A DNA stretch of 47,093 nucleotides from Candidatus Rhodoferax bjergmarkensis (GCA_016708345.1 JADJFX010000022.1:1-47093), one strand, 5' to 3'; shown: positions 16,896 through 26,504, counted from the first letter of the stretch. The notes: generated by a model from the letters alone, not told the origin. Made by a program: numbers and translations.

Positions 16896-18072
16896 TTAAG
16901 CAAAGCGTACCGCATCGGCACTCAGGGTTAACGCGTATTTACGCGGACGCGAGCCGCCGTCGTCAATGCAGTAGTGGCGCGCGGTGGGGCCCAGTGCGGT
17001 CTTCAGGCGCTTTTCCAGCTTGGACTTGCGCTGCGAAAAATAATCGCCCTCCATGCCGAACTCTTTGTTGCTGCTGGCCTCAAACGCAGCCTCGGTGCTG
17101 TCAATGTCCGCCAGCGGGCCGACGATGGCGCGGTATTCGCGCAAAGCGGTGGGCCCACGCTGCATCGGTGCCGCCTTTGGGCGGTGCGGCCAGGGCGGGC
17201 TCTCCTGCCACGGTGCGCCGGGCAAATACCGCCAACAACGCCAGTTCGGCAGGTGGCAGTTCGACGGTAATGCCACCGGCGCGAATGCTGCGCCGGGCCA
17301 GGTCAATCACGAGTTCGGGCGCAGCCATGGCGGCTTGGGCGGCGATCACCGTCTCATTGAAGCTGGCGTGCCCGCTGAGCAGTTTGGCGGGCAGGCCGTG
17401 GCGCAAACTCACAAACGGGATTTCGGCCAGGGTGACTTCGGCCATCACCGCATCGGCCAGCTTGTTGTCGCGCAGGGTGAGCACGCGGCTGTAGGGCGTG
17501 GGGTAGAAGAAGTCCATGCTGTTTTCAAACGGCTCGCTCACCAGCACATGGCTCAGGCGGTCTTGCGGCCTGCCGTACAAAGATAGCGCGTAACCCAGAT
17601 AAAACCCCATGGTTTTGCGCCCCCCGGCAATCGACACGTGCAGGGCGCAATTGGGGTCGGCGCTGAATTCGCGCACTTTTTGCGTGATGAAGTCGGCCGC
17701 CGCGCGGTTGTCTTCAATGGATCGAATGTCGTCCATGCCGCGCTCGCTGGCGTCGCGCATGATGTGGATGTGCTTGCGGGTGAAGGTGATGCCTGGCAGG
17801 TGGTAGTCGCTGCACAGTTTGTGGAACCAGCCCAGGGTGTCGCTCAGCAGTGACAGCTCGGCGCGGTTGGCGCCCTCGCGGGTGGTGATGAGATGTACCT
17901 CGGTGGGCACAAACGGGGCGTCGGGCTGCGCGGCCAGGGCGTAAATGGTTTCTGTAACGATTTGCGGCGACAGGCCGCTGACGGCCAGCAGGATGCGGCG
18001 CGGGTACGTGTCGGGCTGGTGCCCTGCAGTGGGGTGGATGGCGGCTGGGGTTTGCGGGTTTTGTGTGCTCAT
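16896..18072 (-). CDS. CARF protein, NE0113 family, with C-terminal winged-helix-like part, frameshifted
   Basis: First gene of the CRISPR operon. The N-terminus has RRILLAVSGLSPQIVTETIY, then EVHLITTREGANRAELSLL and ALHVSIAGGRKTMGFYLGYA, matching the CRISPR-associated NE0113 (CARF) family. The C-terminal third has PPAELALLAVFARRTV and, after a break near 17160, LREYRAIVGPLADIDS and KLEKRLKTALGPTARHYCID, ending RPRKYALTLSADAVRFA; this looks like a winged helix. Total about 391 aa. CARF-HTH proteins may regulate the locus in response to cyclic oligoadenylate or degrade that signal; neither can be told from the sequence. The start ATG lies 27 nt after a candidate -10 box. Confidence 0.85.
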
Positions 18073-18099
18073 GTCAACCAGTGTAGGCAGGTCACTAAA

Positions 18100-18128
18100 G
18101 TTTTAATGGTGCGGCAAGCTTGCCGCAA
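18100..18128 (-). promoter_or_regulatory. Candidate promoter of the CRISPR operon
   Basis: On the minus strand TTGCGG (18123-18128), a spacer of 17 nt and TAAAAC (18100-18105) precede the NE0113-family ATG by 27 nt. The match to sigma-70 boxes is modest. A perfect palindrome fills the spacer, which is where an operator would block RNA polymerase. Confidence 0.4.
18111..18126. promoter_or_regulatory. 16-bp perfect palindrome, candidate operator
   Basis: GCGGCAAGCTTGCCGC is a perfect inverted repeat with no spacer in the only sizeable intergenic gap upstream of the 18-kb operon. It lies between the predicted -35 and -10 boxes. The NE0113-family winged-helix protein encoded just downstream is a natural candidate binder. 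This is inference from position only. Confidence 0.45.
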
Positions 18129-18228
18129 CGCCAGCTTGAGACGACACAGTCACAAAAGGGCCACGAATTTGCCACAAGCCGGTCATACAGCATTGCAAAG
18201 ATAGGGTGGTCCAAAACTGGAGAATCTC

Positions 18229-18763
18229 ATGAATAACCTGCCAAGTTCCGCCTTCGCCTTTTCCTCAACTGTGTCGCCCCATGTTTACCAGTCTTTTTCC
18301 CGTTCGCAAGGGGCTGAAAAATTTTCCGCAGCCAAACTTGAACGGACCAATTTGACGGTTTCGTGGGCCCGGCACACGGATGAAGTCCTACAAGCGCAGC
18401 GCCTGAGGTTCGCAGTGTTTGCGCAGGAGATGGGGGCCCGGTTGAGTACAAGGCTTCCCGGACATGATGTGGATTACTTTGACAGTTTTTGCGAGCATCT
18501 TCTGGTGCGCGACGAACGTACTAATGAGGTGGTGGGAACCTGCCGGGTGCTGACCCCCGCGCAAGCTAAACGTGTGGGCAGTACTTTCAGTGATCTGGCG
18601 TTTGACCTGACCCGCTTGCGGAGCTTGCGCAGCAGCATGGTGGAGCTGGGGCGCAGCTGCGTACACCACGATTACCGCTGCGGCGGTGTGGCCATGGCCT
18701 TGTGGGGTGCCTTGGTTGAGTTCATGGTGCGCAACCAGATGAGCACCATGATTGGCACAGCTA
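18229..18763 (+). pseudogene. OlsB-like GNAT acyltransferase, 5' part, cut by IS630
   Basis: Begins MNNLPSSAFAFSSTVSPHVY; the domain part (VLQAQRLRFAVFAQEMGARL, then GHDVDYFDSFCEHLLVRDE and VGTCRVLTPAQA, SMVELGRSCVHHDYRCGG) matches the hemolysin-like GNAT family that includes ornithine lipid synthase OlsB. It breaks at MIGTAS where the IS begins. Removing the IS and one TA joins it in frame with 19925-20232 (IGTASLPLRYNG), giving 280 aa. So the gene was intact before the insertion. It starts 156 nt from the divergent CRISPR operon. Confidence 0.9.
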
Positions 18764-19922
18764 GTGTAGTGTCTCACTCTTGAAAAGACATAAACAATCT
18801 CCATCTGTGGCCCATTGCAAGCCTGGATGGAGTAAAAAAATGCGTGTCGCCCCCGCGATCACCCTGACCGAAGACGAACGATTGGAGTTGACAAAGCTGG
18901 TTCGATCGAAACTCACCAGCGTCAGATTGGCGCAGCGTGCGCAAATTGTGCTGCTGGCCAGCGAAGGCCAGCAGACGATTGCCATCGCCGCCGAGTTGGG
19001 CATTGGCCGTGTACAGGTAGCGCGCTGGCGACAACGCTACGCCGAGAGCCGTCTGGCTGGCATCGAACGTGACCTACCGCGTGGAGCGCCACCGGTGAAA
19101 GTGGATGTGGCCCGCCTGGTCGAACTCACTACCCAAAGCAAGCCCGAAGCAGCGACACATTGGAGTACACGCACGATGGCCGAGAAGTTGGATGTCAGTG
19201 CTGCCAGCGTGTCACGCCACTGGCGTGCCAACGGCCTCAAGCCGCATTTGGTGCGTGGCTTCAAGGTCTCACGTGACCCGCAGTTTGTGGAAAAACTTGA
19301 AGACATCGTCGGCCTGTACATGTCGCCGCCCCAACATGCGCTGGTTCTGTGCTGCGACGAGAAAAGTCAGGTGCAGGCACTGGACCGAACCCAGCCGGGA
19401 TTGCCGCTGAAAAAGGGGCGCGCTGCAACCATGACGCACGATTACAAGCGCAATGGAACCACGACCTTGTTCGCTGCCATGAATACTTTGGACGGCACGC
19501 TCATCAGCGCATGCCAGCAACGCCACACCCATGTGGAGTGGCTCAAATTCCTCAAGAAAATTGACCGCGAAACGCCCAAAGACAAGGCGCTGCATCTGAT
19601 CGCCGACAACTATGCCACCCACAAGCATCCCGTCGTTCAAGAGTGGCTGTCCAAGCACCCACGCATTACGATGCACTTCACACCCACCTCGGCATCATGG
19701 CTGAACATGGTTGAGCGATTTTTTCGTGACATTACGACCAAGCGACTGCGCCGTGGCGTTTTCACCAGCGTCCCAGAATTGACTGCAGCCATCGATGAGT
19801 ACATCGTTCACCACAACAAAAATCCAAAACCATTCATCTGGACCAAGAGTGCCAAGGACATCCTGCAAAAGGTCATCCGGGCCAATAGTCGCTTAAGTTC
19901 CAAACAGAATGCAACACTACAC
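18764..19922 (+). mobile_element. IS630-family insertion sequence, complete
   Basis: 1159 bp with inverted ends GTGTAGTGTCTCACTCTTG (left) and, on the reverse strand, GTGTAGTGTTGCATTCTG (right). It is flanked by a TA duplication at 18762-18763 and 19923-19924, the target of the IS630/Tc1/mariner group. It holds one transposase gene. The ends and the transposase are intact, so the insertion looks recent and the element may still be mobile. Confidence 0.95.
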
Positions 19923-19925
19923 TAG
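18840..19925 (+). CDS. IS630-family transposase
   Basis: DDE transposase of about 361 aa from ATG at 18840 (MRVAPAITLTEDERLELTKL); an upstream open stretch from 18780 is IS end sequence. An N-terminal helix-turn-helix region is visible (EGQQTIAIAAELGIGRVQVA). Catalytic residues: D in LVLCCDEKSQVQAL, D in HLIADNYATH and E in SWLNMVERFFRDIT. The stop TAG uses the TA of the target duplication. It is unbroken by frameshift, so the element could be active. Confidence 0.95.
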   Translation: MRVAPAITLTEDERLELTKLVRSKLTSVRLAQRAQIVLLASEGQQTIAIAAELGIGRVQVARWRQRYAESRLAGIERDLPRGAPPVKVDVARLVELTTQSKPEAATHWSTRTMAEKLDVSAASVSRHWRANGLKPHLVRGFKVSRDPQFVEKLEDIVGLYMSPPQHALVLCCDEKSQVQALDRTQPGLPLKKGRAATMTHDYKRNGTTTLFAAMNTLDGTLISACQQRHTHVEWLKFLKKIDRETPKDKALHLIADNYATHKHPVVQEWLSKHPRITMHFTPTSASWLNMVERFFRDITTKRLRRGVFTSVPELTAAIDEYIVHHNKNPKPFIWTKSAKDILQKVIRANSRLSSKQNATLH

Positions 19926-20232
19926 CTTACCGCTGCGCTACAACGGAGTGGTTCGTGGCGACGTGGCGGCCAGTATCTGGCAGCAGCTTAAAGCCCGCCA
20001 TCTGGCCCCGCTTGAACACCATGTGTATGCACGTTTGCCTTTGCCCACAGAGCAATTGGATTGCAATCTGGCGGTGGAGCCAACGGCGCTGATCAAAGGC
20101 TATTTGCGCCTTGGAGCCAAAGTTTTGGGCGCACCGGCCTGGGATCCCGACTTCAATACCGCCGATTTGCCCATGATGATGCACATCAGTGATTTGCCTG
20201 CCCGCTACCGCAAGCACTTTCTGGGGTTGTGA
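19925..20232 (+). pseudogene. OlsB-like GNAT acyltransferase, 3' part
   Basis: Continuation of the gene cut at 18763. After the right TA it reads SLPLRYNGVVRGDVAASIWQ, then LPTEQLDCNLAVEPTALIKG, GYLRLGAKVLGAPAWDPDFN and DLPARYRKHFLGL with TGA. PTALIKGYLRLGA...DFNTAD is the C-terminal conserved block of this acyltransferase family. The stop overlaps the start of the next gene (TGATG), so both were co-translated before the insertion; the IS may now disturb expression of the phosphoesterase. Confidence 0.9.
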
Positions 20233-21104
20233 TGCGCACCGACTTTGATGCGATGGGTTCGTGGGGCGACCAACTTGGGCGCGGCGATGCAGATGAGCAT
20301 GACGACGATGAAGCGGTCATTCAGCGCTACCGCAGTGTTTTCATTTCGGATTTACATCTGGGCACCCCCGGCTGCCAAGCGGGCGCATTGCTTGATTTTT
20401 TAAAAGCACATCCCAGCGAATACCTTTACCTCGTGGGTGACATTGTGGACGGCTGGCAGTTGCGCCGTAACTGGTATTGGCCCCAGGCACACAATGATGT
20501 GGTGCAAAAACTGTTGCGCCGTGGTCGCAAAGGCTGCCAAATTGTGTATGTGCCCGGCAATCACGATGAGTTTGCACGCGGCTTTGTCGGGCACCAGTTT
20601 GGCGGCATTGAAGTGCTAGAAGAAACCGTGCACACCACAGCCGACGGGCTGCAGTTGTGGGTGACGCACGGCGACTATTTCGATGGTGTCATTCAGTGTG
20701 CCAAGTGGCTGGCGTACCTGGGCGATAACGCCTATGAGTTCACGCTCAAAGTCAACCGCCATCTCAACCACGCACGTGCGCGCGTGGGTTTGCCCTACTG
20801 GTCTTTGTCGGCTTACCTGAAACACAAGGTCAAGAAGGCTTTGAATTATGTGACTGACTTTGAAGTGGCGGTGGCCCATGAAGCAAAACGCCGAGGTCAT
20901 CAAGGGGTGGTTTGCGGACATATCCACCGTGCAGAAATGCGCACCATCAACGGCATTTTGTACTGCAATGACGGCGACTGGGTCGAGAGCCGCACGGCTT
21001 TGGTGGAGCATTTTGACGGTCGGCTTGAGTTGGTGAAATGGACTCCACCCACAAAAACACGCAGGCAAATGTCGGCTAAGGTAAAAACCGCCACACAAAG
21101 CTGA
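20232..21104 (+). CDS. Calcineurin-like metallophosphoesterase (LpxH-related)
   Basis: 290 aa. Metallophosphoesterase motifs are complete: VFISDLHLGTPGC, LVGDIVDGWQLRR, YVPGNHDEFARGF, LWVTHGDYFDG and GVVCGHIHRAEMR. This group is usually annotated as UDP-2,3-diacylglucosamine diphosphatase-like and acts on lipid-linked phosphates. The start is taken at ATG 20232, overlapping the TGA of the acyltransferase; a GTG three bases earlier is possible. Pairing with an OlsB-like lipid acyltransferase supports a role in membrane lipid metabolism. Confidence 0.9.
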   Translation: MRTDFDAMGSWGDQLGRGDADEHDDDEAVIQRYRSVFISDLHLGTPGCQAGALLDFLKAHPSEYLYLVGDIVDGWQLRRNWYWPQAHNDVVQKLLRRGRKGCQIVYVPGNHDEFARGFVGHQFGGIEVLEETVHTTADGLQLWVTHGDYFDGVIQCAKWLAYLGDNAYEFTLKVNRHLNHARARVGLPYWSLSAYLKHKVKKALNYVTDFEVAVAHEAKRRGHQGVVCGHIHRAEMRTINGILYCNDGDWVESRTALVEHFDGRLELVKWTPPTKTRRQMSAKVKTATQS

Positions 21105-21177
21105 CCTTTTCCTTGCACTAGGGCGCTGAGAGCGGCTATTCTTGCGCATCGACAACCAAGGAGTGGTCAGCGTGAAC

Positions 21178-21565
21178 ATGAAAACCTTAGCAGCCTGCGC
21201 TGCAGTCAGTGTGCTTGGAGCTTGCGCAACACCCACCAATGAATTTGAGTGCTTGTTTCAGCCAAGGCCGGGTACTTGAGCTAGCACATTGCTCAGGAAA
21301 TCAAGCGGGCAAGATCAAAGCCATTCAAGTCCACAACGACATGGCCAGTTTGCCTGGCTCATGCGAGAGAATTAGCGCGGTGACAGGGTTTGCTGAAGGT
21401 ACTGTGAGTCAGCCAACACAGGCTGCCCAAGATGCAGCGCGCGAACGGGTGGCCGAATTGGGGGGCGATACGCTGCTCATCACCGCCATTGACCAGACTT
21501 CGCGCACCATGAAATCCACAACCACCGTGCGCGGTACTGCCATGCGCTGTCGTCAAACACAATAA
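21178..21565 (+). CDS. Small lipoprotein, DUF4156-like, frameshifted
   Basis: Signal peptide and lipobox MKTLAACAAVSVLGACATPT (cleavage before the Cys). The frame then breaks between about 21235 and 21275; the second frame runs VLELAHCSGNQAGKIKAIQV, then VTGFAEGTVSQPTQAAQDAA and ERVAELGGDTLLITAIDQTS to a stop at 21565. The part A...AR..A...GGDTLL is seen in DUF4156 outer-membrane lipoproteins (RcsF/YjfI-like). About 128 aa. GTG at 21172 is an alternative start. Function unknown. Confidence 0.7.
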
Positions 21566-21578
21566 CGGGGCCACATTC

Positions 21579-22118
21579 TTATTTGGCAGTTTCTAGGGTG
21601 ACAACCAGTGCGGTTGGCGTTATCTGGATATGGGTCGGAACAAATTGCACACCTGCAAAGCGCAACTCCTCTGGCCGAAAATTGAACACGGGCATGTCTT
21701 TGATAACTTTATCGGCGATGACATTGGCCACTTTGGTAATAAGGCCGAGCTGTTGCGCATCGACGCCATCAAACACCAGCCGGTCTACCCTGGCTTCACT
21801 GATGCTAACGGTGTTGCGGCTTGCATCAATAACCAGCCGCCCCGACACGACCAGATTGCCACTCCAGCTTTGATTGCTCAGTGGCGGCGATACCGTCGGG
21901 TTGAGGGTCAGCGTAACCCTGCCTTGTTCCGGCACAAGCGCCAATTGTGGCTTGCCGAGCTGAATATCAATCAGTGGCAGCACCCGATGCGTCTTGGCAA
22001 AGTGCTTGTCCAAAACTTCTTGCAAGCGGGTTAACGGTATTTCATGAGTACGTGGGCCAATCAGGTTGGCGCAAGCGACCAGCAGGCAGCAGGCAAGAAA
22101 GAGGGCAACTGCTTTCAT
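21579..22118 (-). CDS. DUF1439 (YceB-like) lipoprotein
   Basis: About 179 aa from the Met at 22118, MKAVALFLACCLLVACANLI, a signal peptide with lipobox LVAC. An upstream Met at 22166 would add 16 residues before the signal peptide and is less likely. The mature part, HEIPLTRLQEVLDKHFAKTH then VTLTLNPTVSPPL and SISEARVDRLVFDGVDAQQL, fits the DUF1439 family of two-helix lipid-pocket lipoproteins. It converges on the DUF4156-like gene with 13 nt between stops. Confidence 0.8.
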   Translation of the reverse strand: MKAVALFLACCLLVACANLIGPRTHEIPLTRLQEVLDKHFAKTHRVLPLIDIQLGKPQLALVPEQGRVTLTLNPTVSPPLSNQSWSGNLVVSGRLVIDASRNTVSISEARVDRLVFDGVDAQQLGLITKVANVIADKVIKDMPVFNFRPEELRFAGVQFVPTHIQITPTALVVTLETAK

Positions 22119-22206
22119 CAGACCTGCTGCAGGTTTAAAGTGAAAGTTCTGTGGTTTTGCGTTCAAAGTGCAAACAGACGGGCTTTGGAGGGTACGTAAA
22201 AGTTGC

Positions 22207-23031
22207 TCATCGGGCTACGGGCACATCGGTCGTGCCCTGCCACTCACCGGCAATTTGCCACTGGGAACCTGAGCGCACCAATAGCAATGTTTTGGGTTGT
22301 GCAACTTCGCGGTAACTGCCCGAGGAATAGTCTTGCAGAAAGACAACTTTGACTTGGTCGTCGGTCAGGCGTTCAATACGCAATGCAGTGATCTTGATTT
22401 CAATGCCCGCCGGGCGGGACAGTGCTTTGCGCCGCGCTGCTTTCCAGTCTGCAAGGGATTGACCACGTGGCGGAAGAAAATTGGGGCTGTAGAACCCAAG
22501 GTAGGCCGAGACATCGCGGGCCACCCAAGCTTGCCGCCAGTGCTCGATCAGATCACGGGCACTATCCGATTCATCCGGGACCATCGCTGCAGCAGGCACA
22601 GCTTCAGTTGCAGGCGCAGATGCAGATGCAGATGCAGATGCAGGCACAGCTGCAGATGCCGCGACCGCAAGTGCGGCTGATACCGGTTGCGCAACATCAG
22701 GGCTGACGATCGCTGACGTTTTGGGGTTGAGCACGACTGGATTTTTTGTGTCGGGTGCGTTGTCACTGCCCATCATGTGCCAGATCAAGCCGCCTGCGCC
22801 AATGACTGAAACCAGTGCTCCCGCCCATAGCGCTGCCACACCGCTGTGGGCTGAGCTTTGCGGCTCTGTGGGGGGGCGAAAATCAGATTCGTCGAAATCC
22901 TGAATTGACCAGTCATCTAGCCCGAGCTCGCTTTCAATGTCTTGCAAGCCCTCACCGAATTCCGACAAGTCATTGTCTTTGGATCGGTTGCGTTCAAACG
23001 GTTGGTTTGTGCCTGTTAATTTGTTCGTCAT
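22207..23031 (-). CDS. Single-pass membrane protein with NTF2-like C-terminal domain
   Basis: 275 aa from MTNKLTGTNQPFERNRSKDN. An acidic cytoplasmic part (SELGLDDWSIQDFDESDF) is followed by a membrane helix VAALWAGALVSVIGAGGLIW. A Ser/Ala low-complexity linker encoded by GCAGAT repeats comes next. The C-terminal domain (LIEHWRQAWVARDVSAYLGF, YSPNFLPPRG, VVFLQDYSSGSYREVAQPKT) resembles the NTF2/Cds6-like domain attached to L,D-transpeptidases. Likely periplasmic; role unknown. A longer in-frame start at 23076 lacks support. Confidence 0.75.
   Translation of the reverse strand: MTNKLTGTNQPFERNRSKDNDLSEFGEGLQDIESELGLDDWSIQDFDESDFRPPTEPQSSAHSGVAALWAGALVSVIGAGGLIWHMMGSDNAPDTKNPVVLNPKTSAIVSPDVAQPVSAALAVAASAAVPASASASASAPATEAVPAAAMVPDESDSARDLIEHWRQAWVARDVSAYLGFYSPNFLPPRGQSLADWKAARRKALSRPAGIEIKITALRIERLTDDQVKVVFLQDYSSGSYREVAQPKTLLLVRSGSQWQIAGEWQGTTDVPVAR
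22616..22639. repeat. Hexanucleotide tandem repeat (GCAGAT)4
   Basis: Four GCAGAT units inside the linker of the NTF2-like membrane protein; on the coding strand it encodes alternating Ser and Ala. Copy number changes keep the frame, so it would vary linker length only. Confidence 0.8.
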
Positions 23032-23183
23032 GCTCTTGGCGATTGAATAAATGGCTAAATAGTAGAAATCTTGCAACTATAGCCCAGTGCCATGTAAGTA
23101 ATGATGGTCTTGCTTGTCACATTATTGTCATTTAAATGGTCAACAATCTGTCATTCATTTGTCTTAATCCAGTTCAGGGCTAC

Positions 23184-25287
23184 ATGTCACCTTCTTTACT
23201 TCAGCCGAAATTGACAAAAACCTCCTCTGGTGCCGTGCTTCTGGATCGCGATCACAGCATTTTGTCGTTCAACGAGCGGGTATTGGATTGGGCCAGCCGC
23301 AGTGACGTGCCGGTGTTGGAGCGCCTTCGTTACCTGTGCATCGTGTCTTCCAATCTGGATGAGTTTTTTGAGGTGAGGGCGGAACCCCATTTGGTGGCCA
23401 ACCAGCGGCAGAACGAAAAAGGGCTCTTTACAGTGGAGTCTTTTCATCGGCTGTCCATTGCTGCCCACACGCTGGTGGCTCGCCAGTATGCGCTGTACAA
23501 CGACGCCGTTATGCCAGCTCTTGAAAAGAATGGCGTCAAGATTATTTCGCATGGCGAGCGCAATACAGAGCAGCGTCGGTGGGTGAAGCTTTATTTTGAG
23601 CGTGAAGTTCGTCCGCTGCTGATACCGGTGGGCTTGGACCCTCGCATCCGTTTCCACAAGTTGCCAATAAATCACTTAACTTCATTGTTCGCCTGAGTGG
23701 TCCGGACGCATTTGGGCGTGAAAATGAAATCGCCATCGTCAAGGTGCCGCGCGTATTGCCGCGCATGATTCGAATGCCTGACAAGGTGGCCGGTGGTGTC
23801 AAGCTGTTTGTCTCGTTGTCCAGTGTGATTCGCGCCCATTTGACAGAGCTTTTTCCGGGCCGTGTGGTTGGTCAGTTTTCACAGTTTCGGGTCACCCGCC
23901 ACTCTGACCTGGCCGTCGATGAAGACGATGTCAAGAACCTGCGCATGGCCTTGCGTCAGGGGCTGGAGCATCGCCACTTTGGACAGGCAGTGCGGCTGGA
24001 GGTCTCGGCAGGGTGTTCCAGAGCACCTCTCGGAGTTTTTGCTCAATCAGTTCGATTTGCCAGAGGAGTCTTTGTACCGTGTTCCCCGGCCCGGTCAATC
24101 TGGTGCGTTTGACGCAATTGATCGACCTGGTGCATGCGCCGCAACTGTGCTTTGCGCCGTACAAGGCATGTTATCCACGCCAATTGATTCCGGGGGAGTC
24201 ATTTTTTGAACAGCTCAAGCGGGGTGACGTTTTGATTCACCAACCATTTGAGAGCTTTGGCGGCGTATTGGACTTTTTGCGCGAAGCCGTCAACGACCCG
24301 CAGGTGCTGGCGATCAAGCAAACCGTGTACCGAACCGGGTCGGATTCCGAGCTGATGGATTTGCTTCGTGAGGCGGTGCGCCGGGGCAAGGAGGTCACCG
24401 TGGTGGTTGAATTGAAAGCCCGCTTTGACGAAGAGGCCAACATCAACTGGGCCGAGATGCTGGAATCCATTGGCGCGCAGGTCTTGTACGGCGTGGTGGG
24501 CCTCAAAACCCATGCCAAGATGATGCTCGTCACCCGCCGTGAGGGCCGTCAGCTCAAACGCTATGCCCACCTGTCCACTGGCAATTACAACCCCCGCACG
24601 GCGCGCTTGTACACCGACTGGAGCCACCTGACGACCGATGCGCGGCTGACCGCCGATGTCGAGAACGTGTTCGTCCATCTGGCCAGCCACAGCCGATTGC
24701 CAAAACTCAACCGGGTACTGCTTGCACCTTTTTACCTGCACCAAAAGATGATCGCCAAGATCAACGATCTGGCTCAGGTGGCGGGTGCGGGAGGGCAGGG
24801 CCGCATCGTGGCCAAGATGAATGCCTTGACCGATGATGCGCTGATTCAGGCGCTGATTCGGGCCGGTCAAAAAGGCGTCAAGATTGACCTGATCGTGCGC
24901 GGTGCCTGCATGCTACCGGCCCAGGTTCCGGGTGTGACGGACAACATTCGCGTGCGTTCGGTGATTGGCCGCTTTCTGGAGCACTCCAGGGTCTTCTACT
25001 TTCGCCGCGATGGGGTTGAGGAGCTGTACCTCTCCAGTGCCGACTGGATGAACCGCAACATGATGCGCCGGGTGGAACTGGCCTGGCCCGTGACCGACCC
25101 CATGCTGCGCCAGCGCATTGTGGATGAAGATTTGGTTGCTTATTTGCATGACGGTGTGGATGCCTGGGATTTGCGGCCGGACGGCACTTATGCCCGCGTC
25201 CACCCTGTGGATGCTTCGGCCGCCCACAGCGCTCAAACCGCCCTGATGGTGCGCTACGCAGTGCAAATGGATGTAAGGGAGCATTGA
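23184..25287 (+). CDS. ppk1: Polyphosphate kinase 1, three frameshifts
   Basis: Makes polyphosphate from ATP at the membrane. It starts MSPSLLQPKLTKTSSGAVLL and has SFNERVLDWASRSDVPVLER and SSNLDEFFEVR (N domain). Frame breaks: missing A at about 23662 (LPNKSLNFIVRLSGPD), extra T at about 24016 and extra C at about 24083 (YRVPGPVNLVRL). The C1/C2 domains then run open: VLAIKQTVYRTGSDSELMDL, GLKTHAKMMLVTR with the autophosphorylated His, YAHLSTGNYNPRTARLYTDW and LYLSSADWMNRNMMRRVELA. About 700 aa. All breaks are in or next to homopolymers and the gene is single-copy core, so these are best seen as errors. sixA follows after 1 nt. Confidence 0.92.
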
Positions 25288-25288
25288 A

Positions 25289-25751
25289 ATGGATCTGGTT
25301 TTATGGCGTCACGCAGAAGCGCAGGAATGGGTGGCGGGCTGCGATGACATGCGTCGTGCGCTGACTCCGCGCGGTGACAAGCAGGCGGCCCGCATGGCCA
25401 GATGGCTGGACCGGCAACTGCCGGAAAACACCCGCATCTTTGTCAGCCCGGCATGCCGCACGGAACAAACCGTGGCGGCACTGGGCCGCAAATACAAAGT
25501 CAAACCGGAACTGGCACCCGATGGCAGCGTGGCCGATTTGCTCGAATTGGTGCAATGGCCCGCGGCCAAGGGGCACGGTGCTGGTGGTGGGGCATCAACC
25601 CACGCTAGGGCAAACCATTGCCGAGTTGCTGGGCCTGCGTGCGGGCGAATGCTCGGTCAAAAAGGGTGCTGTCTGGTGGCTGCGAAACCGCGAACGCGAA
25701 GCGCTGTCACACACCGTGGTGCTGACGGTGCAGACGCCGGAGTTGCTCTAA
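25289..25751 (+). CDS. sixA: SixA phosphohistidine phosphatase, frameshifted
   Basis: Histidine phosphatase: LVLWRHAEAQEW (catalytic RHA), FVSPACRTEQTVAALG, and after a one-base break near 25565 GTVLVVGHQPTLGQTIAELL (second His) and GAVWWLRNREREALSHTVVL, ending TPELL. About 153 aa. It removes phosphate from HPt domains such as ArcB. Its ATG lies 1 nt after the ppk1 stop, a conserved pairing in betaproteobacteria. The stop TAA is the first base of an inverted-repeat element. Confidence 0.9.
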
Positions 25752-25912
25752 GGGATGCAGAAGTAACCAATATCCCGTTTTTGACGGCACTGCCGGGCGC
25801 ATTGCTTCGTTGCCCTTCGCTTATTTGGCTAGCCAAACTGCGCTCAGGACGCCTTGCACTGCATCCCGCCAGCACCGCCCAAAAGCGGTACATTGGCTAC
25901 TTCCGCATCCCT
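25751..25912. repeat. 162-bp inverted-repeat (MITE-like) element, copy 1
   Basis: Ends AGGGATGCAGAAGTAACCAA and, on the other strand, AGGGATGCGGAAGTAGCCAA, an imperfect terminal repeat of about 30 bp. The centre has the perfect palindrome TTTGGCTAGCCAAA. It begins at the last base of the sixA stop. Copy 2 is at 29987-30149. No ORF inside. The remaining bases to 26096 (about 184) hold no gene I can support. Confidence 0.8.
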
Positions 25913-26096
25913 AATTGCGCTTTCAGATCAATACCACAGTCACCCTGTTAATTCCGACCGGTGGTTTTGCAATATTTCGTGAGTAATCAACATGACCCAG
26001 ACCACAGCAGGTGAGAGGGGTGTGAGCGTGGTGTGAAAACGTGGTCTGACTCAGTACGAGACAATTGACGACCGCATCACGCTTCGGCTCTACTCA

Positions 26097-26504
26097 ATGA
26101 ATACTGAACAAAACACCGCCCCCCCATTGGTCTTGGCCACCCGTTTGCTGGCCGTGGGCAGCTTGCTGGGCCTTATTGTGCTGGGGCTAGCTTGGGAGCT
26201 GGTGCTGGCACCCATTCGCCCGGGTGCCTTTGTGCTGGCCTTCAAAGTGCTGCCGCTGTGCTTTCCGTTGGTCGGGTTGCTGAAGAACCGCATGTACACC
26301 TACCGCTGGGTCAGCCTGCTGGTGTGGCTGTACTTTACCGAAGGGGTGGTGCGCGCCTACAGCGACAAGCCGCCAAGCAACTACCTGGCCATGATCGAAG
26401 TTGTTCTGTGTCTTGTGCTGTTTGTGGCCTGCGCCTTGCATGTGCGCCTGCGCCTGAAAAACGCCAAAGCTGCAGCGTTGACGACGGCAGTTGCGCCCCT
26501 GTAA
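26097..26504 (+). CDS. DUF2069 membrane protein
   Basis: 135 aa, three or four hydrophobic segments: LATRLLAVGSLLGLIVLGLA, VLAFKVLPLCFPLVGLLKNR, RWVSLLVWLYFTEGVVRAYS and MIEVVLCLVLFVACALHVRL. The pattern KNRMYTYRW..LL.WLYF.EG.VRAYSD is the DUF2069 signature. Inner-membrane protein of unknown function. It sits 15 nt upstream of the FAD-linked oxidase and probably shares its transcript. Confidence 0.88.
   Translation: MNTEQNTAPPLVLATRLLAVGSLLGLIVLGLAWELVLAPIRPGAFVLAFKVLPLCFPLVGLLKNRMYTYRWVSLLVWLYFTEGVVRAYSDKPPSNYLAMIEVVLCLVLFVACALHVRLRLKNAKAAALTTAVAPL

Noticed and set aside
1..18228. A CRISPR repeat-spacer array within or next to the cas operon
   Set aside because: No regularly spaced 28-37-bp repeats seen on reading; any array would lie beyond base 1.
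22616..22660. GCAGAT repeats as a CRISPR array
   Set aside because: Simple 6-bp tandem repeats in a coding linker; no spacers.
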